Shown here one piece after another: positions 1-8,390 of a DNA stretch of 64,000 nucleotides (the first letter of the stretch is position 1; each line of letters starts with the position of its first letter). Made by a program: the position numbers and the translations under genes. The notes beneath the pieces are model-generated. The model had not been told where the DNA came from and searched no databases. It worked only from the letters and a program-made list of their open reading frames with translations. Origin of the DNA: Pseudotabrizicola alkalilacus (GTDB lineage Bacteria; Pseudomonadota; Alphaproteobacteria; Rhodobacterales; Rhodobacteraceae); assembly GCF_003443995.1 (NCBI RefSeq), contig NZ_QWEY01000003.1:124001-188000 (forward strand), in the 5' to 3' direction.

Positions 1-489
1 GCGGGTCATCCCGAGGGCAACAAGGACATCGACCCCGATGGCTCTGACCGCATGGTGATGGAGGCCGCGCGCTGGAAATCGGCCTTTGCCGAGCGTACCG
101 ATGCGCAGATGGCGATGGCGACGCAGTTCTGCTTTGATGCCGCCCCGGTGATCGACTGGGTAAATCGCCTGCAAGCCGAGGGGGTTGCGCTGCCGGTGCA
201 TATCGGCGTGGCGGGCCCTGCGAAACTGCAGACGCTGATCAAGTTTGCCATCGCCTGCGGTGTCGGGCCGTCGCTGAAGGTCTTGCAAAAGCGGGCGATG
301 GATGTGACCAAGCTGCTTATGCCCTATGAGCCGACCGATGTGCTGGCAGCACTTGCCGCCCACAAGGCGGCGCATCCCGGCTTTGGCATCGAACAGGTGC
401 ATTTCTTCCCGCTGGGCGGGATTAAGACCAACGCCCAATGGGTGACAGAACATGGCGGCGCTGCTGGCAAACCCGCCAAGGCCGCTTGA
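1..489 (+). CDS. Methylenetetrahydrofolate reductase-like protein, C-terminal part
   Basis: The gene is open from the first base, so only the last 162 residues are visible. The visible part has the run HIGVAGPAKLQTLIKFA near the middle and FFPLGGIKTNAQW near the end, which fit the end of the MetF-type TIM barrel. MetF enzymes reduce 5,10-methylene-tetrahydrofolate to 5-methyl-tetrahydrofolate in the cytoplasm. The next gene, 15 bases downstream, encodes a methyltetrahydrofolate-binding methyltransferase, so the product of this enzyme is probably the substrate of its neighbour. The N-terminal FAD-binding region lies outside the window, so I cannot say whether it is a canonical MetF or the MetF-like paralog found in Rhodobacterales corrinoid operons. 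Confidence 0.8.
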   Translation, partial: AGHPEGNKDIDPDGSDRMVMEAARWKSAFAERTDAQMAMATQFCFDAAPVIDWVNRLQAEGVALPVHIGVAGPAKLQTLIKFAIACGVGPSLKVLQKRAMDVTKLLMPYEPTDVLAALAAHKAAHPGFGIEQVHFFPLGGIKTNAQWVTEHGGAAGKPAKAA

Positions 490-504
490 GACAAAGGTTG
501 AAGA

Positions 505-1485
505 ATGACCCGTACAGTCCTAGAATCAAAGACAAAAACTGTCATCATCGGCTTTGACGAGCCGTTCTGCGTCATCGGAGAGCGGATCAACCCCACCGGG
601 CGCAAGAAACTGGCCGCCGAGCTGGAGGCCGGGAACTTTGAAACCGTGATCCGCGACGCGCTGGAACAGGTGGCCTGTGGTGCTACGGTGCTGGATGTGA
701 ACTCTGGTGCTGTGTTTACCAACAAGATGGCGCTTGACCCGCGCTATGCCGACAACAACTTTGTCGAGCCGCCGCTGATGAAAGCGCTGATCGAGATCAT
801 TCAAGCGACCGTGGACGTGCCGTTGTGCATCGACAGCTCGGTGCCAGCCGCGCTGGAGGCCGGTCTGGCCGCCTGTGAGGGCCGCCCGCTTTTGAACTCG
901 GTCACCGGGGAAGAAGACCGGATGGAACTGGTTCTGCCGCTGGTCAAGAAATACAACGTGCCGGTGGTGGCGATCTCGAACGACGATACCGGCATTTCGC
1001 CCGACCCGGATGTGCGCTTTGCGGTGGCAAAAAAGATCGTCGAACGGGCCGCCGATTTCGGCATTCCCGCGCATGACATCGTGGTTGACCCGCTGGTGAT
1101 GCCGGTGGGTGCGATGGGCACAGCCGGGCAACAGGTGTTTGCACTGGTGCGCCGGCTGCGCGAAGAGCTGGGCGTGAACACCACCTGCGGTGCCTCGAAC
1201 ATCTCGTTTGGCCTGCCGCACCGGCATGGCATCAACGCGGCGTTTCTGCCGATGGCAATCGGGGCGGGGATGACAAGCGCGATCATGAACCCGGTGCGTC
1301 AGGTCGAGATGGAAGCGATCCGTGCGGCCAACTTCCTGATGAACCATGATTCCAATGGTGGCGAATGGATCCGCTTTGCCAAGGTGCTGGAAGCGGTCGA
1401 AGCCGGGATGAGCTTTGCCGAGGCCTCGGCTGCGGCGAGCCAGTCTGCCGGGGGGCGTCGTGGTGGCCGCCGCGGCCGCGCCTGA
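505..1485 (+). CDS. Methyltetrahydrofolate:corrinoid methyltransferase (pterin-binding domain protein)
   Basis: A 326-residue stand-alone pterin-binding (DHPS-like) protein. It has GERINPTGRKKL near residue 27, VLDVNSG near 65, LCIDSS near 110, LLNSVTG near 130 and CGASNISFGLP near 230, the conserved strand ends of this TIM barrel. The family moves the methyl group of 5-methyl-tetrahydrofolate to a corrinoid, or the reverse. The C-terminus is an unusual basic tail, GGRRGGRRGRA. It has no cobalamin or homocysteine domain, so it must work with separate partners. A corrinoid activator lies two genes downstream. Possible roles are the pterin-binding component of a split methionine synthase or part of a methylamine/betaine demethylation system. 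Confidence 0.85.
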   Translation: MTRTVLESKTKTVIIGFDEPFCVIGERINPTGRKKLAAELEAGNFETVIRDALEQVACGATVLDVNSGAVFTNKMALDPRYADNNFVEPPLMKALIEIIQATVDVPLCIDSSVPAALEAGLAACEGRPLLNSVTGEEDRMELVLPLVKKYNVPVVAISNDDTGISPDPDVRFAVAKKIVERAADFGIPAHDIVVDPLVMPVGAMGTAGQQVFALVRRLREELGVNTTCGASNISFGLPHRHGINAAFLPMAIGAGMTSAIMNPVRQVEMEAIRAANFLMNHDSNGGEWIRFAKVLEAVEAGMSFAEASAAASQSAGGRRGGRRGRA

Positions 1486-1491
1486 GCTATC

Positions 1492-1944
1492 TTGCGCAAA
1501 GCCCTGATCCTGAACGTGAATGATCAGCCCATGGAAACATGGGCTGATGCTGCGCGCGGCACTGTGCGCTGGCAAAGTCTGTTTTCGGCAGGCGTTTCCC
1601 CAACCGACAGCCTGACCTGTGGCGTGGCCCATGTTGCCAAAGGCGATACCTTTACTTTGCACAGTCATCCGCAGGCCGAAGTGTATTTCGGTCTGTCCGG
1701 ACAGGGCACTGTGATGGTCGACGGGATACCTTTTGTGCTATCGCCCGGCGTGGCTCTGTTCATTCCCGGCGGCGCAGTGCATGGCATTCTTTGCGCTAGC
1801 GAAGACATGAGCTGGTTTTATGTGTTTGCCGCCGACAGTTTCGACGAAATTGCCTACAGCTTCCAGACAGCGCCCCCTTCCGCACCACAAGCGCCGCCAT
1901 CTGATCTGGAACCACCGGGCGCGCAGGAGTACCCCCATGGCTGA
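1492..1944 (+). CDS. Small cupin-domain protein
   Basis: A single-domain cupin of 150 residues. Motif 1 is complete: GDTFTLHSHPQAE followed by VYFGLSGQG gives G-x5-HxH-x3-E-x6-G with two His and one Glu as metal ligands. Motif 2 is GVALFIPGGAVH, which supplies the third His. The reading frame opens with TTG at 1492, six bases after the previous stop; an in-frame ATG at 1531 would remove 13 residues but keep both motifs. The end overlaps the next gene by 8 bases, so it is surely in the operon. Its substrate is unknown. A DddW/DddQ-like DMSP lyase is possible from fold and size, but I see nothing that decides it; a sensor or sugar-binding role is equally open. Confidence 0.75.
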   Translation: MRKALILNVNDQPMETWADAARGTVRWQSLFSAGVSPTDSLTCGVAHVAKGDTFTLHSHPQAEVYFGLSGQGTVMVDGIPFVLSPGVALFIPGGAVHGILCASEDMSWFYVFAADSFDEIAYSFQTAPPSAPQAPPSDLEPPGAQEYPHG

Positions 1945-3967
1945 CGACCCCCTCGTGATCTTCACCCCTTCGGGCAAGCGCGGGCACTTTCCGCTTGGCA
2001 CCCCGGTTCTGACCGCCGCGCGGCAGTTGGGGGTCGATCTCGACTCGGTGTGCGGTGGGCGCGGCATCTGTTCCAAGTGCCAGATCAGCCCCGGTTACGG
2101 TGAATTTCCCAAACATGGCGTCACCGTGCGCGATGATGCCCTGACCGAATGGAACGCGGTTGAAGAGCGCTACAAATCCAAACGCGGCATGCTGGATGGT
2201 CGCCGTCTGGGCTGTCAGGCGCAGGTGATGGGCGATGTGGTCATTGACGTGCCGCCCGAAAGTCAGGTCCACAAACAGGTGATCCGCAAATCCGCGACCG
2301 AGCGGGTCATCGCGATGGACCCCGCCACCCGGCTGCTCTACGTCGAAGTGGCCGAGCCGGACATGCACGAGCCAACCGGCGATTTTGAACGCCTCGCCCG
2401 CGCCTTGCGCGACCAATGGCAGGTTGAAGAGGTGAGCGCCGATCTGGCGATCCTGCGCCGTTTGCAGCCCGCCTTGCGCAAAGGCGCGTGGGCGGTGACC
2501 GTGGCGCTGCACAAGGGCAATCACGACGCCCGCCCCCGGATTCTCGACCTCTGGCCCGGGTTCCATGACGGCGCGATTCATGGTCTTGCCATTGATCTGG
2601 GCTCCACCACCATCGCGGCGCATCTGTGCGATCTGCGCGACGGGCGGGTGCTGGCCTCGGGCGGGGTGATGAACCCGCAGATCCGCTTTGGCGAGGATCT
2701 GATGAGCCGGGTGTCTTATGTGATGATGAACGCCGGTGGCGATGTGGAAATGACCCGCGTGGTGCGCGAGGCGCTGAATGCGCTGGCGGTCTCTATTGCG
2801 GCGGAGGCCGGGATTGATCCGGTCAGCATTTATGAGGCGGTCGTGGTCTGCAATCCGGTGATGCACCACCTGCTTTTGGGCATTGATCCGGTGGAACTGG
2901 GTCAGGCACCATTTGCGCTGGCCACTTCGGGCAGTCTCAGCCTTGATGCGCGCGAGCTGGATCTGGCGGCGATCAACCGGGCGGCGCGGGTGTACCTTTT
3001 GCCCTGCATCGCGGGCCATGTCGGCGCGGATGCGGCGGCGGTGGCCTTGTCGGAAGAGCCTGGCAAATCTGACGATATGGTGCTGATCGTCGATGTCGGC
3101 ACCAATGCCGAGCTCTTGTTGGGCAACAAGACGCGGGTGCTGGCCTGCTCCTCGCCCACCGGCCCGGCGTTTGAAGGCGCGCAGATCAGCTCGGGCCAGC
3201 GCGCCGCCCCCGGCGCAATTGAACGGGTGGAGATTGACGTGGTGACCAAGGAGCCGCGGTTCCGGGTGATCGGCTCGGACCTGTGGTCAGACGATCCGGG
3301 CTTTGCCGCGGCCACCGCGACCATGGGCATCACCGGCATCTGCGGCTCTGGCATCATCGAGGCTGTGGCCGAGATGCGGATGGCGGGGCTGGTTGATCCC
3401 GGCGGGCTGATCGGCGGGCCGGATCAGACCGGCACCGCGCGCTGCGTGCCCGAGGGGCGCACCCACAGCTATCTGCTGCATGATGGCAGCGCGGATGGCG
3501 GGCCGCGCATTCTGGTGACCCAAGGCGACATCCGCGCGATTCAGTTGGCGAAATCAGCGCTTTATGCCGGGGCACGGCTGTTGATGGACGAAATGGGCAT
3601 TGAACATGTAGACCGGGTCACCCTCGCCGGGGCCTTTGGTGCGCATATCAGCCCGAAACACGCGATGGTGCTGGGGATGATCCCCGATGCGCCGCTGGAC
3701 AAGGTGACGAGTGCGGGCAACGCCGCGGGCACCGGCGCGCGCATCGCGCTGTGCAATGTGGCCGCGCGCGATCAGATCGAGGCGACCGTGCATCAGATCC
3801 ACAAGGTCGAGACCGCCATCGAGCCAAGGTTTCAGGAGCATTTCGTCAATGCCAATGCGATTCCGCACGCGGTTGACAGCTTTCCGTCGCTGGCGGCGGT
3901 GGTGACGCTGCCGGATGTGTCGTTCAACACCTCTGGCGGGCGCGAAGGGCGGCGGCGGCGCAGTTGA
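1937..3967 (+). CDS. RamA-like corrinoid activation protein (2Fe-2S ferredoxin plus ASKHA domains)
   Basis: A 676-residue protein that reductively reactivates corrinoid proteins trapped as Co(II). The N-terminus is a plant-type 2Fe-2S ferredoxin with Cys39, Cys45, Cys48 and Cys93 (VCGGRGICSKC then LGCQAQ). From about residue 215 follows the ASKHA ATPase-like region with AIDLGSTT, then IVDVGTNAE, ITGICGSG and TLAGAFG. The start ATG at 1937 follows AGGAG and overlaps the cupin stop. Longer in-frame extensions upstream have no family similarity. With the pterin-binding gene in the same operon it fits the reactivation subunit of a split methionine synthase, as reported for Phaeobacter inhibens (from memory), or of a methylamine-type methyltransferase. 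It ends in a short basic tail. Confidence 0.88.
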   Translation: MADDPLVIFTPSGKRGHFPLGTPVLTAARQLGVDLDSVCGGRGICSKCQISPGYGEFPKHGVTVRDDALTEWNAVEERYKSKRGMLDGRRLGCQAQVMGDVVIDVPPESQVHKQVIRKSATERVIAMDPATRLLYVEVAEPDMHEPTGDFERLARALRDQWQVEEVSADLAILRRLQPALRKGAWAVTVALHKGNHDARPRILDLWPGFHDGAIHGLAIDLGSTTIAAHLCDLRDGRVLASGGVMNPQIRFGEDLMSRVSYVMMNAGGDVEMTRVVREALNALAVSIAAEAGIDPVSIYEAVVVCNPVMHHLLLGIDPVELGQAPFALATSGSLSLDARELDLAAINRAARVYLLPCIAGHVGADAAAVALSEEPGKSDDMVLIVDVGTNAELLLGNKTRVLACSSPTGPAFEGAQISSGQRAAPGAIERVEIDVVTKEPRFRVIGSDLWSDDPGFAAATATMGITGICGSGIIEAVAEMRMAGLVDPGGLIGGPDQTGTARCVPEGRTHSYLLHDGSADGGPRILVTQGDIRAIQLAKSALYAGARLLMDEMGIEHVDRVTLAGAFGAHISPKHAMVLGMIPDAPLDKVTSAGNAAGTGARIALCNVAARDQIEATVHQIHKVETAIEPRFQEHFVNANAIPHAVDSFPSLAAVVTLPDVSFNTSGGREGRRRRS

Positions 3968-4018
3968 GCGCAGGTTTTGGGGCTGGCAACGCCCGCTTTG
4001 CATGATAGCGTCACCGGC

Positions 4019-4573
4019 ATGAACGCCACTGCCCAGATCCGCACCGAAACTTGCCTGCTGTTGGAGCGTATCTCCCGGCAGGACCGGACGGCGTTCCGCG
4101 ATCTCTATCATTCCGCCGGCCCGAAACTAATGGGCGTGCTGTTGCGTATCCTTGGCACAAGGTCAGAGGCGGAGGATGCGTTGCAAGAGGTGTTTACCAG
4201 GGTTTGGTTGCGGGCGGGACGGTTTGATCCGTCACGTGGCGCCGGCATGACCTGGCTGGTGGCCTTGAGCCGCAACCATGCGATTGACCGGCTGCGCGCC
4301 CGCAAACCCGAACAGACCGATGATGGCGTGGCAGAGCTGATCGTCGACACCGCCCCCCGCGCCGAAACCCGGCTGATCGCGCAAGGCGAGGCGCGCCGGG
4401 TCACGGAGTGTTTTGACACGCTGGAACCGGCCCGCGCCGAAGCGGTGCGCGGCGCTTATCTTGACGGCCTGTCCTATGAATCGCTGGCGGCGCGCCACAG
4501 CATTCCGCTCAACACCATGCGGACCTGGCTGCGGCGCAGCCTGCTCAAGCTGAAGGAGTGTCTGGAGCAATGA
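4019..4573 (+). CDS. ECF-type RNA polymerase sigma factor
   Basis: A 184-residue group IV sigma factor. Region 2 runs from about residue 20 to 90, with EAEDALQEVFTRVW and TWLVALSRNHAIDRLR, the core-binding and -10-melting helices. Region 4 is near the end, with GLSYESLAARHSIPLNTMRTW forming the -35-binding helix-turn-helix. I chose ATG 4019; a TTG at 3977 would add 14 residues without homology. The stop overlaps the anti-sigma start as ATGA at 4570-4573, so the pair is translationally coupled. The following secreted fasciclin gene is a likely regulon member. The inducing signal is unknown. Confidence 0.88.
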   Translation: MNATAQIRTETCLLLERISRQDRTAFRDLYHSAGPKLMGVLLRILGTRSEAEDALQEVFTRVWLRAGRFDPSRGAGMTWLVALSRNHAIDRLRARKPEQTDDGVAELIVDTAPRAETRLIAQGEARRVTECFDTLEPARAEAVRGAYLDGLSYESLAARHSIPLNTMRTWLRRSLLKLKECLEQ

Positions 4574-5217
4574 CCGACACCCCGTTGACCCCGTTGGAAG
4601 AAGATGACGCGCTGGCAGCCGAATATGTTTTGGGTGTGCTGGCGCTGCCCGAACGGCTGGCGGCCGAGGCGCGTCTGAAAACCGATGTGGATTTTGCCGC
4701 GCGGGTGTCGGTCTGGGTGGCGCATTTCGCACCGCTGAACGAAGCCTATGCCAGCGTGCCGGTGCCCCCCGATCTGCTGCCAAAGATCGAATCCCGGCTG
4801 TTCCCCAAGGCCAGCGCCCTGCGGGGCGGCTGGCGGTTGTGGCTGGCCGGGGCGGTGACGGCGGCGGTGGTCGGCGTTGGCGTGTTCATGCTGATGCCGC
4901 AGACCGCACCGGGTGCGGTGATCGCGAACCTTGGCGACGGCGGCTCGGCGCTGGTCTATGAGGCGCGCCATGACGGATCGCATCTGATGGTGACCCGCGT
5001 GGCGGGCGCCCCGGCCCCCGAAGGCCAGACCCATGAACTGTGGGTGATTGCCCCCGGTGCGGCCCCGGTGTCTCTGGGTCTGTTGGGCACAGATCCGCTG
5101 GATGTCGAATATCCGCGCCCCCCTGCGGGCTGGGTGCTGGCGGTTTCGGTTGAACCGGCGGGCGGCTCGCCCACCGGTGCGCCGACCGGCCCGGTGATCC
5201 TGACAGCCGAACTCTGA
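4570..5217 (+). CDS. Anti-sigma factor with RskA-type domain
   Basis: A 215-residue membrane-anchored regulator. The cytoplasmic N-terminus (EEDDALAAEYVLGVLALPE) resembles the anti-sigma domain but lacks the zinc-ligand His/Cys set. One membrane span follows at about residues 87-106 (LWLAGAVTAAVVGVGVFML). The periplasmic part has the RskA-like ending with THELWVIAPG and a glycine/proline-rich C-terminus. It should hold the coupled sigma factor inactive at the membrane until an envelope signal triggers release. The gene order sigma, RskA-type anti-sigma, fasciclin recalls the SigK/RskA arrangement. The signal is not visible in the sequence. Confidence 0.85.
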   Translation: MTDTPLTPLEEDDALAAEYVLGVLALPERLAAEARLKTDVDFAARVSVWVAHFAPLNEAYASVPVPPDLLPKIESRLFPKASALRGGWRLWLAGAVTAAVVGVGVFMLMPQTAPGAVIANLGDGGSALVYEARHDGSHLMVTRVAGAPAPEGQTHELWVIAPGAAPVSLGLLGTDPLDVEYPRPPAGWVLAVSVEPAGGSPTGAPTGPVILTAEL

Positions 5218-5268
5218 GCGGTTCCGTGATCACAGCCCCGTGAGCCTGCGATCTTTTTTCCACTGGCT

Positions 5269-5296
5269 GAAACTCGCCCCGGACCGCGCTCGTATC
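5269..5296 (+). promoter_or_regulatory. Candidate ECF-type promoter for the fasciclin gene
   Basis: GAAACT (5269-5274) and CGTATC (5291-5296) are separated by 16 bases, the usual spacing and shape of group IV sigma promoters (AAC-type -35, CGT-type -10). It lies about 50 bases before the fasciclin start codon and just after the sigma/anti-sigma genes. The match is by eye and I found no second copy at the sigma gene itself. Confidence 0.4.
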
Positions 5297-5345
5297 TCAG
5301 GGGGAAGGCAGGATGATCCTGCCTCACCTTTACGGGAGATGTCTG

Positions 5346-5888
5346 ATGAAACTGACCCTTGCAGCTTCGATCCTTGCTCTGTCCACCATGGCGGCTTTTG
5401 CCGAAAACCCGATGGTCGGCGGCGCCGCGATGTTTGAAGACAAGAACATCGTCGAAAACGCCGTGAACTCGGCCGATCACACCACGCTGGTTGCCGCCGT
5501 GCAGGCCGCCGGTCTGGTCGAAACCCTGTCGGGGGAAGGCCCGTTCACCGTGTTCGCGCCGACCAATGACGCCTTTGCCAAGCTGCCCGCTGGCACGGTT
5601 GAAACCCTGCTGATGCCGGAAAACAAGGATCAGCTGACCAAGATCCTGACCTGCCATGTTGTGGCCGCCAATGCGATGGCAGCTGACATCGGCAAGATGA
5701 TCGCGGATGGCGGTGGCACCCACACCGTCAGCACCGTTGGCGGCTGTGACTTTGCCATCACGATGAACGGCGATGCCGTCAACATCACCGATGGCATGGG
5801 CAATGTCGCCACCGTCACCATCGCCGATGTCAAACAGTCGAATGGCGTGATCCACGTAATCGACACGGTTCTTCTGCCCGCCATGTAA
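5346..5888 (+). CDS. Secreted fasciclin (FAS1) domain protein
   Basis: A 180-residue protein with a cleavable signal peptide (MKLTLAASILALSTMAAFA) and one FAS1 domain from about residue 35 to the end. Both FAS1 motifs are visible: GPFTVFAPTNDAFAKLP (H1-type box) and SNGVIHVIDTVLLP (H2-type box). FAS1 domains mediate adhesion or matrix contacts, so it probably acts in the periplasm or outside the cell. ATG 5346 is preceded by GGGAGAT. It is followed by a strong terminator and preceded by a candidate ECF promoter, so it can be transcribed alone. Its position beside a sigma/anti-sigma pair suggests control by envelope stress. Confidence 0.88.
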   Translation: MKLTLAASILALSTMAAFAENPMVGGAAMFEDKNIVENAVNSADHTTLVAAVQAAGLVETLSGEGPFTVFAPTNDAFAKLPAGTVETLLMPENKDQLTKILTCHVVAANAMAADIGKMIADGGGTHTVSTVGGCDFAITMNGDAVNITDGMGNVATVTIADVKQSNGVIHVIDTVLLPAM

Positions 5889-6001
5889 GCGCGCAAAAGA
5901 ACAGGGCGCGGGGGCGTCACTCCCCTTCGTGCTCTGGATGCCCGCATGTGCTTGCCGTGGTCTTTTATGTCCCTCGGACACGGCAGGGTGATGCGCGGCC
6001 C

Positions 6002-6037
6002 GCCCCCGGTACCTTGGTATCGGGGGCTTTTCTTTTT
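6002..6037 (+). terminator. Rho-independent terminator after the fasciclin gene
   Basis: The arms GCCCCCGGTACC (6002-6013) and GGTATCGGGGGC (6016-6027) pair over 12 positions with one G-T wobble. A T-rich tail follows at 6028-6037. Confidence 0.85.
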
Positions 6038-6062
6038 TGCGGGGCCGTGGTGATGATCGCCG

Positions 6063-6626
6063 ATGCACACCGAGACCCCGCGCCACTTCCTGTTTCTGTT
6101 GTCATCGGCCCGCACCGGCGGCAATACCGAACAACTGGCGCGTCATGCGGCCCAGACCCTGGCCTGCCCCTGCGACTGGCTCGACCTGACCACACTGGCG
6201 CTGCCCGATTTTTGTGATCCGCGCCCTGCCCTGCCCGGACCGCCATCCGGCGTTCTGGCACAGGTCCTCGACCGCATGCGCGCAGCCAGTGACATCTGCT
6301 TTGTTGCCCCGGTCTATTGGTATAGCCTGCCTACGCCCGCCAAACTGCTGCTGGATCATTGGTCCGGGTTTCTGGACCAACCCGGTCTGGAGTTCCCGCT
6401 GTGGATCAGACACAAGCGGTTATGGCTGATCACCACCCGCGCCGACCCGGATCCTAGCGTGGCCACCCCATCCGAAACAATGCTGCGCCGCACCGCCGAT
6501 TGGCTGGGCATGTCCTGGGGCGGCGCGCTGCATGGCGTGGCCGACGCACCGGGCGAGATTGTGAAGGATGCAGCCTGGCAGCAGGCCGGGGCATTTTTCG
6601 CAGAGCTGACATGCAAGACGCGCTGA
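6063..6626 (+). CDS. Flavodoxin-fold NAD(P)H-dependent oxidoreductase
   Basis: A 187-residue protein of the NADPH-dependent FMN reductase/flavodoxin-like family. The FMN phosphate loop is SSARTGGNTEQLA near residue 15, and APVYWYSLPTPAKLLLDHW near residue 80 is the isoalloxazine-side loop. Members reduce quinones, nitro compounds or FMN in the cytoplasm; the substrate cannot be named. It starts 25 bases after the terminator of the fasciclin gene, so it needs its own promoter. It is the last gene before the tRNA-Gly island. The ribosome-binding site is weak. Confidence 0.8.
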   Translation: MHTETPRHFLFLLSSARTGGNTEQLARHAAQTLACPCDWLDLTTLALPDFCDPRPALPGPPSGVLAQVLDRMRAASDICFVAPVYWYSLPTPAKLLLDHWSGFLDQPGLEFPLWIRHKRLWLITTRADPDPSVATPSETMLRRTADWLGMSWGGALHGVADAPGEIVKDAAWQQAGAFFAELTCKTR

Positions 6627-6807
6627 CGCCGTGTCAAAATGATCGCTTTCTGGGGGCCTGCCGCGGCGACCAACCGCCCGGAAAGAGCAGAGCGCTCCGC
6701 GCGGGAGTATTTGGCAAGCAGTAAAGCCCACAGCTGTCATCTTGTGAGCGGAGCCCACGTCTTGCCGCTTGACGCGGGCGCGCGGCTGGCTTACCTGATA
6801 TGCCGTT

Positions 6808-6881
6808 GCGGGTGTATCTCAATGGTAGAGAAGCAGCTTCCCAAGCTGATGACGAGGGTTCGATTCCCTTCACCCGCTCCA
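6808..6881 (+). tRNA. tRNA-Gly (anticodon CCC)
   Basis: A full cloverleaf of 74 nt including an encoded CCA. The acceptor arms GCGGGTG and CACCCGC pair, the anticodon loop TTCCCAA gives CCC, and the T loop is GGTTCGATTCC. The D stem TCTC/GAGA is a compensated variant. Its 3' end is the integration site of the adjacent island and stays intact. Confidence 0.96.
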
Positions 6882-6882
6882 T
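6868..6882 (+). repeat. Left attachment site of the tRNA-Gly island (attL core)
   Basis: CTTCACCCGCTCCAT, the last 14 bases of tRNA-Gly plus one T. An exact copy lies at 16231-16245. The integrase gene starts 87 bases to its right. The bases just outside the 15-mer differ between the copies. Confidence 0.8.
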
Positions 6883-6968
6883 TTGTGTGCTTCGGCACCC
6901 TTTTTCCTCAATAATTCAAGCCCTTGCGGTTCCTTCCGGTGCACATTAGAGCACACACGGGGCACACA

Positions 6969-8390
6969 ATGGGTCTTATCTTGAAGCACGTAGGACGCAC
7001 AAAAGCGGGAATCTGGCAGTATCGCCGGAGGGTTCCAGACGAAGTTTCCGCGATCATCACCAAGCGGGAGTTCAAACGGAAGCTGGGTGATTCTGAGCGT
7101 GAGGCCCTTGCGGCCTATCTCAAGTATCACACCGAAGTAGAGAACGAGATTGCAGAGGCCAAGCTGGGCCGGGTGCGCTCAGAAACGGCATCCAGCGCCA
7201 AGGCCACTGAGCGGGAAGCCTATGCGGAGGCGTTGCGGCGGCGGGCCGATCTGGTGGCAGCGGGTGCCAGCGACAGAGACCTAGCCCTGACAGCGGACAG
7301 TATCGCAGAGGCTTACCCGCAGGGGTATGACTATGAGCCGCAAGGGGTGCCCCCTGTGGAGCGTCATGCGATCAACCTGCTGCGGCTTGGGCCGGAGAGA
7401 TACAAAGCCCCCGTGCCGACCCTTGGCGATGCCCGAAAGGTATATATCAAAGAGCACCTGCGGGGAGACGATCCGACCACTGACAGCCGCATCGTCGGTT
7501 TCGCTAATCGCGTCGTGGATGCAGCTATTGCCGTCATCGGGCGAGACCCAGAGCTGACCGCGATCACCAGAGAAGACGCCCGGAACATCAGGGATGAAAT
7601 GCTGGACCGTGTGAAGATCACGGGGCGGGGGATCGGTGAGAAGGTAAGCGCTTCAACGGTGGGCCGGGAATTGACGATCCTGTCGGCTGTGGTCAGTTAT
7701 GGCATCCGCGAATTGGGTCTCCCTGACACCACGGCCAATCCCTTCCACGGGCTTCCTGTGGCACGGGTGGCAAAGGGCCGGGGCCAGAAGCCCGGAGAGA
7801 AGCGAGACCCACTGCCTCCAGAAGTGTTGAAGGCAGCGCGGCAGCGCATCCTTTCATCCTGTAGCCCAGCCTTGCAGCTTATCTGGCGCATCTTGGAGGG
7901 CACGGGGTGCCGTCTGGCAGAGGTGACGGGGCTTACCGTGGATGATGTGGACGTGTCCGGCCCCTTCCCGCATATCCGTGTGGCATGGAACGAAAATCGC
8001 AGGTTGAAGACGGAAACTTCCCAGCGGTCAGTGCCGCTCGTCGGGGATGCGCTGGACGCAGCCAAAGAGGCCCTCAAGCTGGCTGTAGGCTACACCATGC
8101 TGTTCCCCGACTACGGGCGCGTTAGGGGCAGCGACACGGCATCTGCGGCCTTGATGAAGCAGTTGCGAAAGGTCACGTCAGACCCCAAACACGTTGTCCA
8201 TTCCCTACGGCACAACATGAAAGACCGGCTGATGGTGGCGGAGGTGTCATCGCTTGACCAGAACCTGATCCTTGGCCACGCGCTGGGCGGTGTCGGTGAT
8301 CGGGTCTATGGCGGCGACGTTGCAAAGCTGCGTGTCACCACAAGGGCCATGATGCGGGCTTTCGGCATTGCGGAGACCACAGGGAATTGA
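6969..8390 (+). CDS. Tyrosine site-specific integrase of the tRNA-Gly island
   Basis: A 473-residue tyrosine recombinase. The N-terminus (MGLILKHVGRTKAGIWQYRR, then VP) is the short beta-rich domain common in proteobacterial island integrases. The catalytic set is complete: Arg315 (GTGCRLAE), His411 and Arg414 (HSLRH), His437 (ILGHAL) and nucleophile Tyr447 (RVYGG). ATG 6969 is chosen; an upstream start at 6924 would only add sequence from the tRNA-flanking region. The gene begins 87 bases after the tRNA and reads away from it, as expected for an enzyme that integrates at this tRNA. Confidence 0.93.
   Translation: MGLILKHVGRTKAGIWQYRRRVPDEVSAIITKREFKRKLGDSEREALAAYLKYHTEVENEIAEAKLGRVRSETASSAKATEREAYAEALRRRADLVAAGASDRDLALTADSIAEAYPQGYDYEPQGVPPVERHAINLLRLGPERYKAPVPTLGDARKVYIKEHLRGDDPTTDSRIVGFANRVVDAAIAVIGRDPELTAITREDARNIRDEMLDRVKITGRGIGEKVSASTVGRELTILSAVVSYGIRELGLPDTTANPFHGLPVARVAKGRGQKPGEKRDPLPPEVLKAARQRILSSCSPALQLIWRILEGTGCRLAEVTGLTVDDVDVSGPFPHIRVAWNENRRLKTETSQRSVPLVGDALDAAKEALKLAVGYTMLFPDYGRVRGSDTASAALMKQLRKVTSDPKHVVHSLRHNMKDRLMVAEVSSLDQNLILGHALGGVGDRVYGGDVAKLRVTTRAMMRAFGIAETTGN

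Noticed and set aside
526-1668. 380-codon minus-strand frame opposite the pterin-binding gene
   Set aside because: Shadow of a conserved gene, no motif.
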